From NCBI RefSeq assembly GCF_902141855.1, contig NZ_CABFVH010000011.1, forward strand, positions 1 through 64,000: DNA of 64,000 bases, written 5' to 3'. The notes beneath the pieces were generated by a model, which was not told the DNA's origin, did no database searches, and saw nothing but the letters and a program-made list of their open reading frames with translations. This DNA is from Methylobacterium dankookense. Its GTDB lineage: Bacteria > Pseudomonadota > Alphaproteobacteria > Rhizobiales > Beijerinckiaceae. A program made the translations under genes and the position numbers. Of the stretch, positions 37,524 through 46,292 are shown piece after piece; the stretch's first letter is position 1; every line of letters begins with the position of its first letter.

Positions 37524-37599
37524 CCGAAATGACGGCGTTGGCCGGAAGCAGGGCGGCTTAGCTGTCACAAATGCCGTTGAAGCCTTCCGAAAATGCCGT
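37524..37599. promoter_or_regulatory. Candidate AcdR operator: repeated AAATGCCGT
   Basis: AAATGCCGT occurs at 37569-37577 and again at 37591-37599, exactly 22 bases (two helical turns) apart. A related CCGAAATGACGGC is at 37524-37536. All are in the 155-base divergent acdR-acdS region. Spaced repeats on one face of DNA fit cooperative binding by an Lrp-type octamer. Confidence 0.45.
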
Positions 37600-37619
37600 C
37601 CTTGGCGAAAGGATCTTCC

Positions 37620-38081
37620 GTGAGCGCCCTGGACCGGATGGACCTGCGGATCCTGCGCCTGCTGCAGCAGGACGGGCGCATGAACAACGCCGAGATCGCC
37701 AAGCGCGTGAATACCAGCCCGGCCACCTGCCACCGCCGCACGCAGCGGCTGTTCGAGGAGGGCTATGTGCGCGGCGTCCGCGCCGAGATCGCGCCGGACA
37801 AAGTCGAGCGCGGCTCGCTCGTGATGGTCGGCGTGGTGCTCGACCGCTCGACGCCGGAGAGCTTCGGCGCCTTCGAGGCGGCGGTGCGCAAGGTGCCGGC
37901 CGTGCTCGATTGCCACCTCGTGGCGGGCGATTTCGACTACTTCCTGAAGATCCGCGTGCGCGACATGGCCGATTTCAACCGGCTCCACAGCGAGACGCTG
38001 ATCGCGCTGCCGGGCGTGCGGCAGACGCGGACCTTCTTCGTGATGAAGGAGGTCATCGACAACGCGCCGCTCGCCCTGTGA
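37620..38081 (+). CDS. acdR: Lrp/AsnC-family regulator, probable AcdR
   Basis: A 153-residue Lrp-type protein. The N-terminal helix-turn-helix is LDRMDLRILRLLQQDGRMNNA followed by EIAKRVNTSPATCHRRTQRLFEEGYV. The C-terminal RAM domain includes VLDCHLVAGDFDYFLKIRVRDMADFNRL. Divergence from acdS marks it as AcdR, which activates acdS in response to ACC. The start is GTG 37620 with GAAAGGA at seven bases; an upstream ATG 37593 would extend the protein by nine residues. Confidence 0.88.
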   Translation: MSALDRMDLRILRLLQQDGRMNNAEIAKRVNTSPATCHRRTQRLFEEGYVRGVRAEIAPDKVERGSLVMVGVVLDRSTPESFGAFEAAVRKVPAVLDCHLVAGDFDYFLKIRVRDMADFNRLHSETLIALPGVRQTRTFFVMKEVIDNAPLAL

Positions 38082-38091
38082 GGGCGTGTCT

Positions 38092-38125
38092 CACCATCCT
38101 AATCCTCGATCTCAGGATGAGGTGG
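38092..38125. repeat. Fragment of the CATCCTGAGG-type palindromic repeat
   Basis: CATCCT (38095-38100) and AGGATG (38114-38119) are inverted with flanking partial pairs (CACC, GGTG). It is a degenerate fragment of the family seen complete at 63075-63204, lying between convergent acdR and the helicase gene. Confidence 0.55.
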
Positions 38126-38173
38126 TTGGATGGAATTGCCAGGGATCGCCGCCCTGGGGCTGGACAAGCCGCC

Positions 38174-39592
38174 TCATGCCGCCTGGTCGAGGCAGGCGGC
38201 GATGGCGTCGATCAGGCGGGTATCCTCGCCGGCCATCGCGTCCATGGCCGCCATGCGGCGCAGGACGGTGCGGGTGATCGCCTCCTCCACCGTGTCCTCG
38301 GCGAAGGCGTAGTGGATCACCGCTGCCTCGCCGTCGCGGTGGCAGCGGCCCTCGATCTGGGCCAGTTGGATCGCGCTGTGGCGCATGTCGTGGACGACGA
38401 GGGCCCGGCTCCGCTCGCCGCCCGGCATCTCGTTGCGGTGGAGCGAGATCGATTCCGTCACGGTGAAGACGATGGCGTCGAGCTGGCCCGTCTGGAAAGC
38501 GACGCGCTCGGCCTCGTTGACCTCGGCCGCCTGCGTGCCGTCGATATTGCCGACGCGCCAGCCGCGCCCGCGCAGGGTCTCGGCCAGAGCCGCCCCCGTC
38601 TCCAGGAAGGCCACCGAGAGCGCGACCTGCTCGTCGGCCTCCAGCAGCAGGTCCGCGAAATCGGCCGTGCCCGCCACCCGCAGCAGGCTCGCCTTCTGCC
38701 GGAAGCGCAGATCCGCCGCCCAGCCGGCCGGCCGCCGCGTGCTGCCGCCCGCCAGCCCCCATTCCCGGCGGAATTCCCGCCAGGTCGCGTCGTAGAGCCG
38801 GCGCTCCTCCGGCTTCAGGGCGGTGGGGCTGAGCTCGCGCTGCACCTCCGGCCAGCCGGCGATGTCGGTGGGGCGCCGCCGCAGGCCGATGGCGCCCGTG
38901 CCCGCATAGAGCAGGTCGGCCATCACCGCGCAGTCGCGGGCATTGGCCTGCCACGACCAGTTCACCCAGCGGCCCTTGGCGCGGCCGATGCCGAGACGCT
39001 GCATCAGCGCGCGGAACTCGGCCAGCGTGCCGGTCGGCTGCCCGACGGCCGCGCCGAGGAGGGCGCCGAGATAGCCGAGCTCGTGCGGGGCCTGGCCCGC
39101 AGTCGCGCTCATATAGACCGTGAAGGCGGCGGCCTCGGCGAGGTGGCGGCAGACCAGGGTCTGCTGCGCGTAGGGATTGCGCAGGCGGTGGCTCTCGTCG
39201 AACACCACCAGCGGCCAGGAGCGCTTGAGGCTGCCGTGCTTGGCCAGCGCGTTGTTGCGCGCCCGCGCCGAGCGCCGGGCGGGGGCGGCCTCTGAGGCCA
39301 TCAGCGACTTGGTGCGCTCGTAGTTGATCAGCGTCACCGCCTTGGCCGGGAGGCCGGCGTCGCGGATGGTGCGCCGCCATTGCGGCATCGCGCCCTTCGG
39401 GCAGACGACGAGCACCTCCGCCTCCGGCATGGCCGCGAGCGCCGACCAGACCGAGAGGGTCTTGCCGAGGCCCGTCGCGTCGCCGAGCAGGAAGCCCGGG
39501 CGCCCGGAGGCCCGCGCCGCCAGGATCGCCCGCGCCGCCTCGGCCTGATGCGGCCGCGGGACGAGGGCGCGGGCCTGCGCGACGGCGGTCAC
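38174..39592 (-). CDS. SF2 helicase, SNF2-like, DESH box
   Basis: A 472-residue protein with a complete two-lobe helicase core: motif I GDATGLGKT (37-45), motif II DESH (132-135), motif III SAT in MSATAGQ, and motif VI QIEGRCHRDG (412-421). DExx-box lobes of this compact SNF2-like shape are common in phage and mobile DNA, and also as chromosomal orphans. No restriction, methyltransferase or nuclease partner adjoins it. It is 23 bases behind the beta-hydroxyacid dehydrogenase gene on the same strand, apparently co-transcribed. Role unknown: DNA repair, chromatin remodelling or defence. Confidence 0.87.
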   Translation of the reverse strand: MTAVAQARALVPRPHQAEAARAILAARASGRPGFLLGDATGLGKTLSVWSALAAMPEAEVLVVCPKGAMPQWRRTIRDAGLPAKAVTLINYERTKSLMASEAAPARRSARARNNALAKHGSLKRSWPLVVFDESHRLRNPYAQQTLVCRHLAEAAAFTVYMSATAGQAPHELGYLGALLGAAVGQPTGTLAEFRALMQRLGIGRAKGRWVNWSWQANARDCAVMADLLYAGTGAIGLRRRPTDIAGWPEVQRELSPTALKPEERRLYDATWREFRREWGLAGGSTRRPAGWAADLRFRQKASLLRVAGTADFADLLLEADEQVALSVAFLETGAALAETLRGRGWRVGNIDGTQAAEVNEAERVAFQTGQLDAIVFTVTESISLHRNEMPGGERSRALVVHDMRHSAIQLAQIEGRCHRDGEAAVIHYAFAEDTVEEAITRTVLRRMAAMDAMAGEDTRLIDAIAACLDQAA

Positions 39593-39615
39593 CGGCGGAC
39601 GGCCCGCGGGGTGGT

Positions 39616-40485
39616 TCAGCGCTCCAGCCGGGCGACGAGGCTCGACGTGTCCCAGCGCCCGCCGCCCATGGACTGGACTTCGGCGTAGAACTGATCGACC
39701 AGCGCGCTCACCGGCAGCTTAGCGCCGTTCCGGCGGGATTCCTCCAGCAGGATCGCGAGGTCCTTGCGCATCCAGTCGACCGCGAAGCCGAAATCGAACG
39801 TGCCGGCATTCATGGTCTTGCCGCGGTTCTCCATCTGCCAGGAGCCGGCGGCGCCCTTCGAGATCACCTCGAGCACCGCCTCCACGTCGAGGCCGGCGCG
39901 CTTGGCGAAGTGGACGCCCTCGGACAGGCCCTGGACGAGGCCGGCGATGCAGATCTGGTTGACCATCTTGGTGAGCTGGCCGGCACCCGCCGGGCCCATC
40001 AGGCGGCAGGCCCGGGCGAAGGCCATGATCGCGGGCTCGACCTTGGCGTAGGTCTCCGGCTCGCCGCCGCACATCACGGTGAGCACGCCGTTCTCGGCGC
40101 CCGCCTGCCCGCCGGAGACCGGCGCGTCGACGAAGCCGAGCTCGGCCTCGGCCGCGGCGGCCGCCAGCTCCCGCGCCACCTCGGCCGAGGCGGTGGTGTG
40201 GTCGACGAAGGTGGCTCCGCGCTCCATGCCGGCGAGCGCGCCGTCCGCACCCAGCACGACGCTGCGCAGGTCGGCGTCGTTGCCGACGCAGGCGAACACG
40301 ATCTCGGCGCCGCGCGCCGCCTCGCGGGGCGTCGCAGCGGAGGCGCCGCCATGGGCCTTCACCCAGGCCTCCGCCTTGGCGGGCGTGCGGTTGTAGACCG
40401 TGACGTCGTGACCCTTCTTGGCGAGGTGCCCGGCCATCGGGCCGCCCATCACCCCGAGGCCCAGGAACGCAACCTTCGCCATCAT
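39616..40485 (-). CDS. Beta-hydroxyacid dehydrogenase (GarR / 3-hydroxyisobutyrate dehydrogenase family)
   Basis: A 289-residue NAD(P)-dependent enzyme. It has the cofactor loop GLGVMGGPMAGHL, NRTPAKAEA (Arg favouring NADPH), the substrate motif DAPVSGGQAGAE, and catalytic Lys in GAGQLTKMVNQI. Family members act on tartronate semialdehyde, 3-hydroxyisobutyrate or succinic semialdehyde. Methylotrophs use the tartronate type in the glycerate and serine pathways, but no serine-cycle gene is adjacent, so the call stays at family level. ATG 40485 or 40482. Confidence 0.9.
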   Translation of the reverse strand: MMAKVAFLGLGVMGGPMAGHLAKKGHDVTVYNRTPAKAEAWVKAHGGASAATPREAARGAEIVFACVGNDADLRSVVLGADGALAGMERGATFVDHTTASAEVARELAAAAAEAELGFVDAPVSGGQAGAENGVLTVMCGGEPETYAKVEPAIMAFARACRLMGPAGAGQLTKMVNQICIAGLVQGLSEGVHFAKRAGLDVEAVLEVISKGAAGSWQMENRGKTMNAGTFDFGFAVDWMRKDLAILLEESRRNGAKLPVSALVDQFYAEVQSMGGGRWDTSSLVARLER

Positions 40486-40707
40486 GTCTCTCCGCCGCTC
40501 GCGGCCGGTCCGGCCCGCACGATGTGCGGTCTAGATTTCGCGGCAGATCCGGTCAAACGGCCCGGGCCGGCGGGATCGACCAATGTTGAGGGCCGCCGCG
40601 ATGTGTTCCCAAAACGGAGGGTGCCCTATTCTCAGATGGAGCCGCCTGCGCCAAAAGGGCGGCTCTTGCCGGCCGCTGAAGAGCCGGACCTCTGGAGTGG
40701 GACGCCG

Positions 40708-42765
40708 ATGGGCGCGATCAGCAAACACGGGCCATGGGCCCTCGTCGGGGCGCTCGGCGCCGCGGCACTCTCCATCGTGGCGATCGAGCGCGGGGAGGCG
40801 GTCAACGCCCTCTGGCTCGTGGTCGCAGCCGTCTGCGTCTACCTCATCGCCTACCGCTATTACGCGAAGTTCATCGCCGACAAGGTGATGCGCCTCGACG
40901 CCAAGCGCGAGACCCCCGCGGTCCGCCACAATGACGGCCTCGACTACGTCCCCACCAACAAGTCCGTGCTGTTCGGCCACCATTTCGCGGCCATCGCGGG
41001 TGCCGGCCCGCTGGTCGGTCCGGTGCTCGCCGCGCAGATGGGTTACCTGCCCGGCATGCTCTGGATCCTCGCCGGCGTCGTGCTCGCCGGCGCGGTGCAG
41101 GACTTCATGGTGCTGTTCATCTCGATGCGGCGCGACGGGCGCTCGCTCGGCGAGCTGATCCGCTCCGAGCTCGGCACCATCCCCGGCATCATCGCCCTGT
41201 TCGGCACCTTCCTGATCATGGTGATCCTGCTCGCGGTGCTGGCCCTCATCGTGGTCAAGGCGCTGGCCGAGAGCCCCTGGGGCACCTTCACCGTGATGAT
41301 GACGATCCCGATCGCGATGCTGATGGGCGTCTACACGCGCTACATCCGCCCGGGTAAGATCGGCGAGGTCTCGATCATTGGCTTCCTCCTGCTGATGGCC
41401 GCCATCGTCGGCGGCGGCAGCGTCGCCGCCCACCCGGTCTGGGGCCCGGCCTTCACCTTCACCGGCACGCAGCTCTGCTGGCTGCTGATCGGCTACGGCT
41501 TCGTCGCCTCGATCCTGCCGGTCTGGCTGCTCCTCGCCCCGCGCGACTATCTCTCGACCTTCCTCAAGATCGGCACCATCGTGGGCCTCGCGCTCGGCAT
41601 CGCCGTGGTCGCGCCGCACATGCAGATGCCGGCGATGACGAAGTTCGTGGACGGCACCGGCCCGGTCTGGTCCGGCCAGCTCTTCCCCTTCCTGTTCATC
41701 ACCATCGCCTGCGGCTCGGTCTCGGGCTTCCACGCGCTGATCTCGTCGGGCACCACCCCGAAGCTGATCGCCAACGAGATGGATGCCCGCTTCATCGGCT
41801 ACGGCGGCATGCTGATGGAATCCTTCGTGGCGATCATGGCGCTGGTCTCGGCCTGCGTGATCGATCCGGGCGTGTACTTCACCATGAACTCGCCCGCCGC
41901 CCTCCTCGGCACCACGCCGGAGACCGCCGCCGCGGCCGTGACCAAGCTCGGCTTCGCGATCTCGCCTGAGACGATCACCCAGACCGCACAGGATGTCGGC
42001 GAGCACACGATCATCTCGCGCGCCGGCGGCGCCCCGACCCTCGCGGTCGGCATGGCCCACATCATCTCCTCCGCCATCGGCGGCAAGGCGATGATGGCCT
42101 TCTGGTACCATTTCGCGATCCTGTTCGAGGCGCTGTTCATCCTCACCGCGGTGGATGCGGGCACCCGCGCCTGCCGCTTCATGGTGCAGGACCTCGTCGG
42201 CCTCGCGGTGCCGGCCTTCAAGGAAACGGCGTCCTGGGGCCCGAGCATCGTCGCCACGGCGATCGCGGTGGGCGCCTGGGGCTACTTCCTCTACCAGGGC
42301 GTCACCGACCCGCTCGGCGGCATCAACACCCTGTGGCCGCTCTTCGGCATCTCGAACCAGATGCTGGCCGCGGTGGCGCTGACCCTGTGCACGGTGGTGA
42401 TCTTCAAGATGAAGCGCGAGCGCTACGCCTTCGTCACCATCATCCCGACGATCTGGCTCTGCATCTGCACCCTGACGGCGGGCTGGCAGAAGATCTTCTC
42501 GGCCGACCCGCGGATCGGCTTCCTGGCCCATGCCGACCGCTACGCGACGGCGCTCGCCGAGGGGAAGGTGCTGCCGCCGGCCAAGAACGCCGACCAGATG
42601 GCGCAGATCATCTTCAACGACCGCATCGACGCCGTCCTCGCGGCGATGTTCATCGGCCTCGTCCTGGCGATCGCCGCCTTCGGCATCCTCTCCTGCCTCA
42701 AGGCGCTGCGCGCCTCGAGCTGGACGGCGCTGGAGAGCGATCCGCGCGCCGTTCCCGCGGAGTAG
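40708..42765 (+). CDS. cstA: CstA-family peptide/pyruvate transporter
   Basis: A 685-residue multi-spanning inner-membrane protein with CstA hallmarks: VPTNKSVLFGHHFAAIAGAGPLVGP (protein region near residue 85), GAVQDFMVLFISMRRDGRSLGE, GSVSGFHALISSGTTPK, and DAGTRACRFMVQDLVG. CstA and its relative BtsT carry pyruvate and, by older reports, peptides. ATG 40708 has a GGAGTGGG site; an upstream ATG at 40636 is less likely. It is followed by its usual partner YbdD, five bases after the stop. Confidence 0.94.
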   Translation: MGAISKHGPWALVGALGAAALSIVAIERGEAVNALWLVVAAVCVYLIAYRYYAKFIADKVMRLDAKRETPAVRHNDGLDYVPTNKSVLFGHHFAAIAGAGPLVGPVLAAQMGYLPGMLWILAGVVLAGAVQDFMVLFISMRRDGRSLGELIRSELGTIPGIIALFGTFLIMVILLAVLALIVVKALAESPWGTFTVMMTIPIAMLMGVYTRYIRPGKIGEVSIIGFLLLMAAIVGGGSVAAHPVWGPAFTFTGTQLCWLLIGYGFVASILPVWLLLAPRDYLSTFLKIGTIVGLALGIAVVAPHMQMPAMTKFVDGTGPVWSGQLFPFLFITIACGSVSGFHALISSGTTPKLIANEMDARFIGYGGMLMESFVAIMALVSACVIDPGVYFTMNSPAALLGTTPETAAAAVTKLGFAISPETITQTAQDVGEHTIISRAGGAPTLAVGMAHIISSAIGGKAMMAFWYHFAILFEALFILTAVDAGTRACRFMVQDLVGLAVPAFKETASWGPSIVATAIAVGAWGYFLYQGVTDPLGGINTLWPLFGISNQMLAAVALTLCTVVIFKMKRERYAFVTIIPTIWLCICTLTAGWQKIFSADPRIGFLAHADRYATALAEGKVLPPAKNADQMAQIIFNDRIDAVLAAMFIGLVLAIAAFGILSCLKALRASSWTALESDPRAVPAE

Positions 42766-42770
42766 AGCCG

Positions 42771-42992
42771 ATGCAGGCCGGGCAGAACCTGATGGCGCGC
42801 TGGAAGACGCTCTCGAAATGCGTCTGCGACGGCGCCAAGCTGATGGTGGGGCAGGGAGATTACGCGGCCTATGCCGAGCATGTCCGCCGCACCCACCCGG
42901 ACCGGCAACCGATGAGCGAGCTGGAGTTCTTCCGCAACCGGGAGAACGCCCGCTTCGGCGTCGGCAACACCAGCGGCTTCCGCTGCTGCTGA
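42771..42992 (+). CDS. ybdD: YbdD/YjiX-family small protein
   Basis: A 73-residue cytoplasmic protein with the YbdD pattern: GDYAAYAEHVRRTHPDRQPMSELEFFR and the C-terminal end FRCC. It is always paired with CstA or BtsT and in E. coli takes part in pyruvate uptake with them. ATG 42771 lies five bases behind cstA; ATG 42792 is an alternative. A strong hairpin follows. Confidence 0.9.
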   Translation: MQAGQNLMARWKTLSKCVCDGAKLMVGQGDYAAYAEHVRRTHPDRQPMSELEFFRNRENARFGVGNTSGFRCC

Positions 42993-43028
42993 CGGGACTC
43001 GGGGTCAGCCCCGGGGACCAAAAGCCGG

Positions 43029-43060
43029 CGCCCGCGCGTTTGCCCGACGCGCGGGCGTTT
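43029..43060 (+). terminator. Hairpin terminator after cstA-ybdD
   Basis: CGCCCGCGCG (43029-43038) pairs perfectly with CGCGCGGGCG (43048-43057) across nine bases and is followed by TTT. It lies 36 bases after the ybdD stop. Confidence 0.75.
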
Positions 43061-43090
43061 CGCGTCCGCAGGGAGGATCCGGAGCGGCGG

Positions 43091-43291
43091 ATGGCGGAGG
43101 GGACGGGCGGCACGGCGCACGAGCCGAAGCGGGTGAACACGGCCGAGCCGTGGGAGCGCGCCTACTGGGCGCGGCGCTTCATGGTGCCGGTGGAGCAGGT
43201 GGTGGCGGCGGTGGAGGCGGTCGGCGACGAGCCCGAGCGCGTGGCCGCCCATCTCGGCCGCGAGTGGCCGGGCCACGAGCCGGTGACCTGA
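43091..43291 (+). CDS. DUF3606 protein
   Basis: A 66-residue protein with the DUF3606 core NTAEPWERAYWARRFMVPVE followed by VVAAVEAVGDEPERVAAHLGR. The family is common in Hyphomicrobiales as short helical proteins of unknown function, often stress-linked. ATG 43091 follows GGAGCGG at a short distance. It is separated from ybdD by a terminator. Confidence 0.85.
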   Translation: MAEGTGGTAHEPKRVNTAEPWERAYWARRFMVPVEQVVAAVEAVGDEPERVAAHLGREWPGHEPVT

Positions 43292-43402
43292 GGCATCCGG
43301 GCCGCGCCCGGGCGCGGACGCGCCTTCCGCCGTGCGCAACCGTGCCGAAGCGCTTGACTCGCCGGGGGCAATGCCTGCCATTCCTCGGGCGGGGAGAACG
43401 GC

Positions 43403-43837
43403 ATGAGCATTCTTCAGGACGCTATCCTGCGCTTCGGCCGGACGATCATGTCCTATGCCGGCGACGCGGTCTTCTTGCAGGCTTCCGTCTCGGCCGCGGC
43501 CAACGTGATCGTGGCCGACGGCGACATCGACGAGGAGGAGGTCGAATCGGCGATCTCCGGCATGCGGGCCAACCCGATCCTCGAGAAATCCTACGACACC
43601 CTACGCATCGAGCAGGAGCTCTACGAGGCGATCGCCCGGGCCAAGACCCGGGCCGGGCGGCTGGAGAACCTGCGTCACGCCCAGGCCATCGCCGAACGCC
43701 CGATCGAGCAGCGCCAGGACGTATTCCTGATCGCCGCCGACGTCGCGGATTACGGCGGGATCAGCGAGATCGAGCACAAGGCCCTCGACGAGATCGGCGC
43801 GGCCCTGCAGGTGGACAAGTCGACGCTGCTGAGCTGA
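43403..43837 (+). CDS. TerB-family protein
   Basis: A 144-residue TerB-type helical protein with ADGDIDEEEVESA in the N-terminal half and a mirror DVADYGGISEIEHKALDEIGAAL in the second half; both are acidic metal-binding segments of the family. TerB domains occur in tellurite and phage resistance loci and sense or bind divalent metal. Here it stands before two envelope-type genes on the same strand, 26 bases ahead of the YjgN-like gene, and not among other ter genes. Confidence 0.87.
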   Translation: MSILQDAILRFGRTIMSYAGDAVFLQASVSAAANVIVADGDIDEEEVESAISGMRANPILEKSYDTLRIEQELYEAIARAKTRAGRLENLRHAQAIAERPIEQRQDVFLIAADVADYGGISEIEHKALDEIGAALQVDKSTLLS

Positions 43838-43863
43838 CCGGCCCCGTGCCCGCGGAGGATCGC

Positions 43864-45135
43864 ATGGATACGAGCCCCCGGGCTCCGGGCGGCAGGGGCA
43901 CGGCCGTCGCCTTCGACGCGCGCCTCGACGGCCTGACCGGCATCGCGGTGAAGGGCTTCCTGCTCTCGCTCGTGACCTTCGGCATCTACCGATTCTGGTA
44001 CATGACCAACCTGCGGCGCTTCTTCTGGAGCCGCACCCTCGTGGACGGCTCGCCGGCCGAGTACACGGGCAGCGGCAAGGAGCTGTTCCTCGGCTTCCTG
44101 GTGGCGCTGGCGATCCTGGTGCCGGTCTATGTCGGCCTGTTCGCCGTCTCGCTGCTGTCGCCGTCCCTGGCGCCGTTCTCGGCACCGATCTCCTTCCTCG
44201 TCCTGTTCCTGCTCGGGCAATACGCGCTCTATCGCGGGCGCCGCTACCGGGCGATGCGCACCCTGTGGCGCGGCATCCGCCTCGGCCAGGACGGCTCGGG
44301 CCTCGCCTATGCCGCGCGGGCGGCCGGCTGGTGGCTCCTCCCCCTGCTCCCCCTCGGGCTCGCCTTCCCCTTCATGCGGGCGGGCCTCGAGCGCTCCCGC
44401 ATCCGCCACACCCTGATCGGGGTCGAGCGGATGGGATCGACGGCGCGGGGCCGCACGATCCTCGGGCCCTGGCTGCTGATCTACGCCGTCGCCCTGCTGC
44501 CGCCGCTGGCGCTCGGGCTCGCCTTCCTGGCCGCCGCGGATTTCGCGCCTCCGACGGATCTCTTCGTGTCGAAAGGCGGCAAGGGCGCCACGGGAATCAA
44601 CCCGGACTATGACGGGACGACGCTCGGGCTGCTGCTCGTCGGCTTCTTCGGGGCGCTCGCCACCTGCCTGCCGCTCGCGCTGCTCCTCGTCCCCTTTTAC
44701 CGGGCGCGGGAGACGCGCGCCTTCATGAACGCGGCGAGCCTGGGCGACGTCCGCCTCGTCTCGACCCTGCGCGCCCGGCAATTCTACTGGCCCTACCTCG
44801 TCTACGCCCTCTCGCTGATCGGGTTCGTCGCGCTGCTCGGCCTGATCGTGGCGCTCCTCGCCTTCGCCGTGCGCAGCGGCGCGGGGACGGGGGGCATGTC
44901 GATCCTGCATCTCGTGATCGTCCCGCTCTATCTCGGCGGCGCGCTGGTCTTCGCCGTGCTCTACGTGCGGGTGATCCAGGCGCGGCTCTGGGCGGCGGTG
45001 GCCAACACCACCACGGTGAGCGACGCCGAGGGGCTCGGCCGCATCCTCGCCGCGGCCCGCGGCCCCGGCAGCGGGCTGCAGGAGGGCCTCGCCGACGCGC
45101 TCGATGTCGGCGGCGCGCTCCAGATCGGCTTCTGA
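43864..45135 (+). CDS. YjgN (DUF898) family multi-spanning membrane protein
   Basis: A 423-residue membrane protein of the YjgN/DUF898 family with about nine hydrophobic segments. The signature appears in both halves as KGFLLSLVTFGIYRFWYMTNLRRFF (residues near 38-62) and as YRARETRAFMNAASLGDVRLVSTLRARQFYW. Its function is unknown; it is often next to a M48 metalloprotease, as here. The stop codon overlaps the ATG of the protease by one base, which indicates tight coupling. Confidence 0.9.
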   Translation: MDTSPRAPGGRGTAVAFDARLDGLTGIAVKGFLLSLVTFGIYRFWYMTNLRRFFWSRTLVDGSPAEYTGSGKELFLGFLVALAILVPVYVGLFAVSLLSPSLAPFSAPISFLVLFLLGQYALYRGRRYRAMRTLWRGIRLGQDGSGLAYAARAAGWWLLPLLPLGLAFPFMRAGLERSRIRHTLIGVERMGSTARGRTILGPWLLIYAVALLPPLALGLAFLAAADFAPPTDLFVSKGGKGATGINPDYDGTTLGLLLVGFFGALATCLPLALLLVPFYRARETRAFMNAASLGDVRLVSTLRARQFYWPYLVYALSLIGFVALLGLIVALLAFAVRSGAGTGGMSILHLVIVPLYLGGALVFAVLYVRVIQARLWAAVANTTTVSDAEGLGRILAAARGPGSGLQEGLADALDVGGALQIGF

Positions 45136-46265
45136 TGGCGGCAGGCCTCACGGCGCAGGGCCGCTACTTCGACGGTGCCAGCGCCCGGCCGCACCCGGTC
45201 ACGGTGAGCCTCACCGACCGGCTCGCGGTCTCCGGCCCCGGGATCAGCCGCGACTGGAACCTGCTGGACCTGCGCGCCACAGAGACCGTGCCGCCCCTGA
45301 CCCGCGTCGGTGCGGCGGGGGAGGCGGCCCGGGTCGAATTCTCGGACGAGGCCCTGGCGGCTGCGCTCGCCGCCCGCTGCCCCGACCTCTACCGGCGCGA
45401 GAGCCGGGGCGGGACGCTGCGCCTCGTGCTCTGGTCCGTCGCGGCCGGACTCTCGGTGCTGCTGGTGGCGGTGTTCGGCGTGCCCGTCCTGGCCCGTCTC
45501 GCCGTGCCGCTGGTGCCCGACGCGGCGGAGACGCGGCTCGGCCGGGCGGTGGAGGAGCAGGTGGTCCGCCTCCTGAACGAGCCGCCGCTCTGCACCGACC
45601 CGGCGGGGCGCGCCGTGCTCGACGCCCTGGTGGCGCGGCTCGCGGGCGCTGCACCCGACCTGCCGCGCGACGTCGCGGTCTCGGTGCGCCGGAACGGGCT
45701 CGCCAACGCGCTGACCCTGCCGGGCGCCCGGATCGTGGTGCTCTCGGACCTGATCGCCAAGGCCCGCAGCGCCGACGAGTTCGCAGGCGTCCTCGCGCAT
45801 GAATTCGGCCATGCCGCCCTGCGCGACCCGACCCGCTCCCTGATCCAGGCCTCGGCCACCTCGTTCCTGCTGAGCCTCGTGCTCGGCGATCTCACCGGCT
45901 CGACGGTGATCGTCGCGGTGGGGCAGGCCGCCCTCTCGGCGGGCTACAGCCGCGAGGCCGAGCGCGCCGCCGACGCCTATGCCGTGGCGCTGATGAACCG
46001 GGTGGGCGGCAATGGGGCGGCGCTCGCGGCCATTCTCGAGCGGATCGCCCGCGACGAGGGCGAGGACGATCTCGCCTTCCTGCGCAGCCATCCCTTCACC
46101 CGCGAGCGCGCCGCCGCGATCCGCGCGCAGGCCGGGCCGGAGGCCGAGGCCAAGCGGATCCTCTCCGAGGCCGAATGGGCGAGCCTGCGCGCCATCTGCG
46201 GGCCGGATGCCGCCAAGCCCGAGAAGTCCCGCCGCCGGCGCCCGGGCTCCGACGCGAGGCCCTGA
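45135..46265 (+). CDS. M48-family zinc metalloprotease, membrane-anchored
   Basis: A 376-residue protease with the zinc motif HEFGH (222-226) and the third ligand in SREAERAADAYA (Glu274 or Glu276). A transmembrane segment spans about 98-125. The N-terminal part (1-90) is a small beta-rich domain seen with YjgN. M48 enzymes degrade misfolded membrane or periplasmic proteins. It is translationally coupled to the YjgN gene by a one-base overlap. A multi-hairpin repeat follows. Confidence 0.92.
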   Translation: MAAGLTAQGRYFDGASARPHPVTVSLTDRLAVSGPGISRDWNLLDLRATETVPPLTRVGAAGEAARVEFSDEALAAALAARCPDLYRRESRGGTLRLVLWSVAAGLSVLLVAVFGVPVLARLAVPLVPDAAETRLGRAVEEQVVRLLNEPPLCTDPAGRAVLDALVARLAGAAPDLPRDVAVSVRRNGLANALTLPGARIVVLSDLIAKARSADEFAGVLAHEFGHAALRDPTRSLIQASATSFLLSLVLGDLTGSTVIVAVGQAALSAGYSREAERAADAYAVALMNRVGGNGAALAAILERIARDEGEDDLAFLRSHPFTRERAAAIRAQAGPEAEAKRILSEAEWASLRAICGPDAAKPEKSRRRRPGSDARP

Positions 46266-46292
46266 GAAAGACCTGAGCGGATCGCCGTGGAT

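Noticed and set aside
43018..43040. GGACC-N17-CGTT as an EcfG promoter for the DUF3606 gene
   Set aside because: One mismatch in the -35, and it lies inside the hairpin after ybdD, so it is probably a by-product of that terminator.
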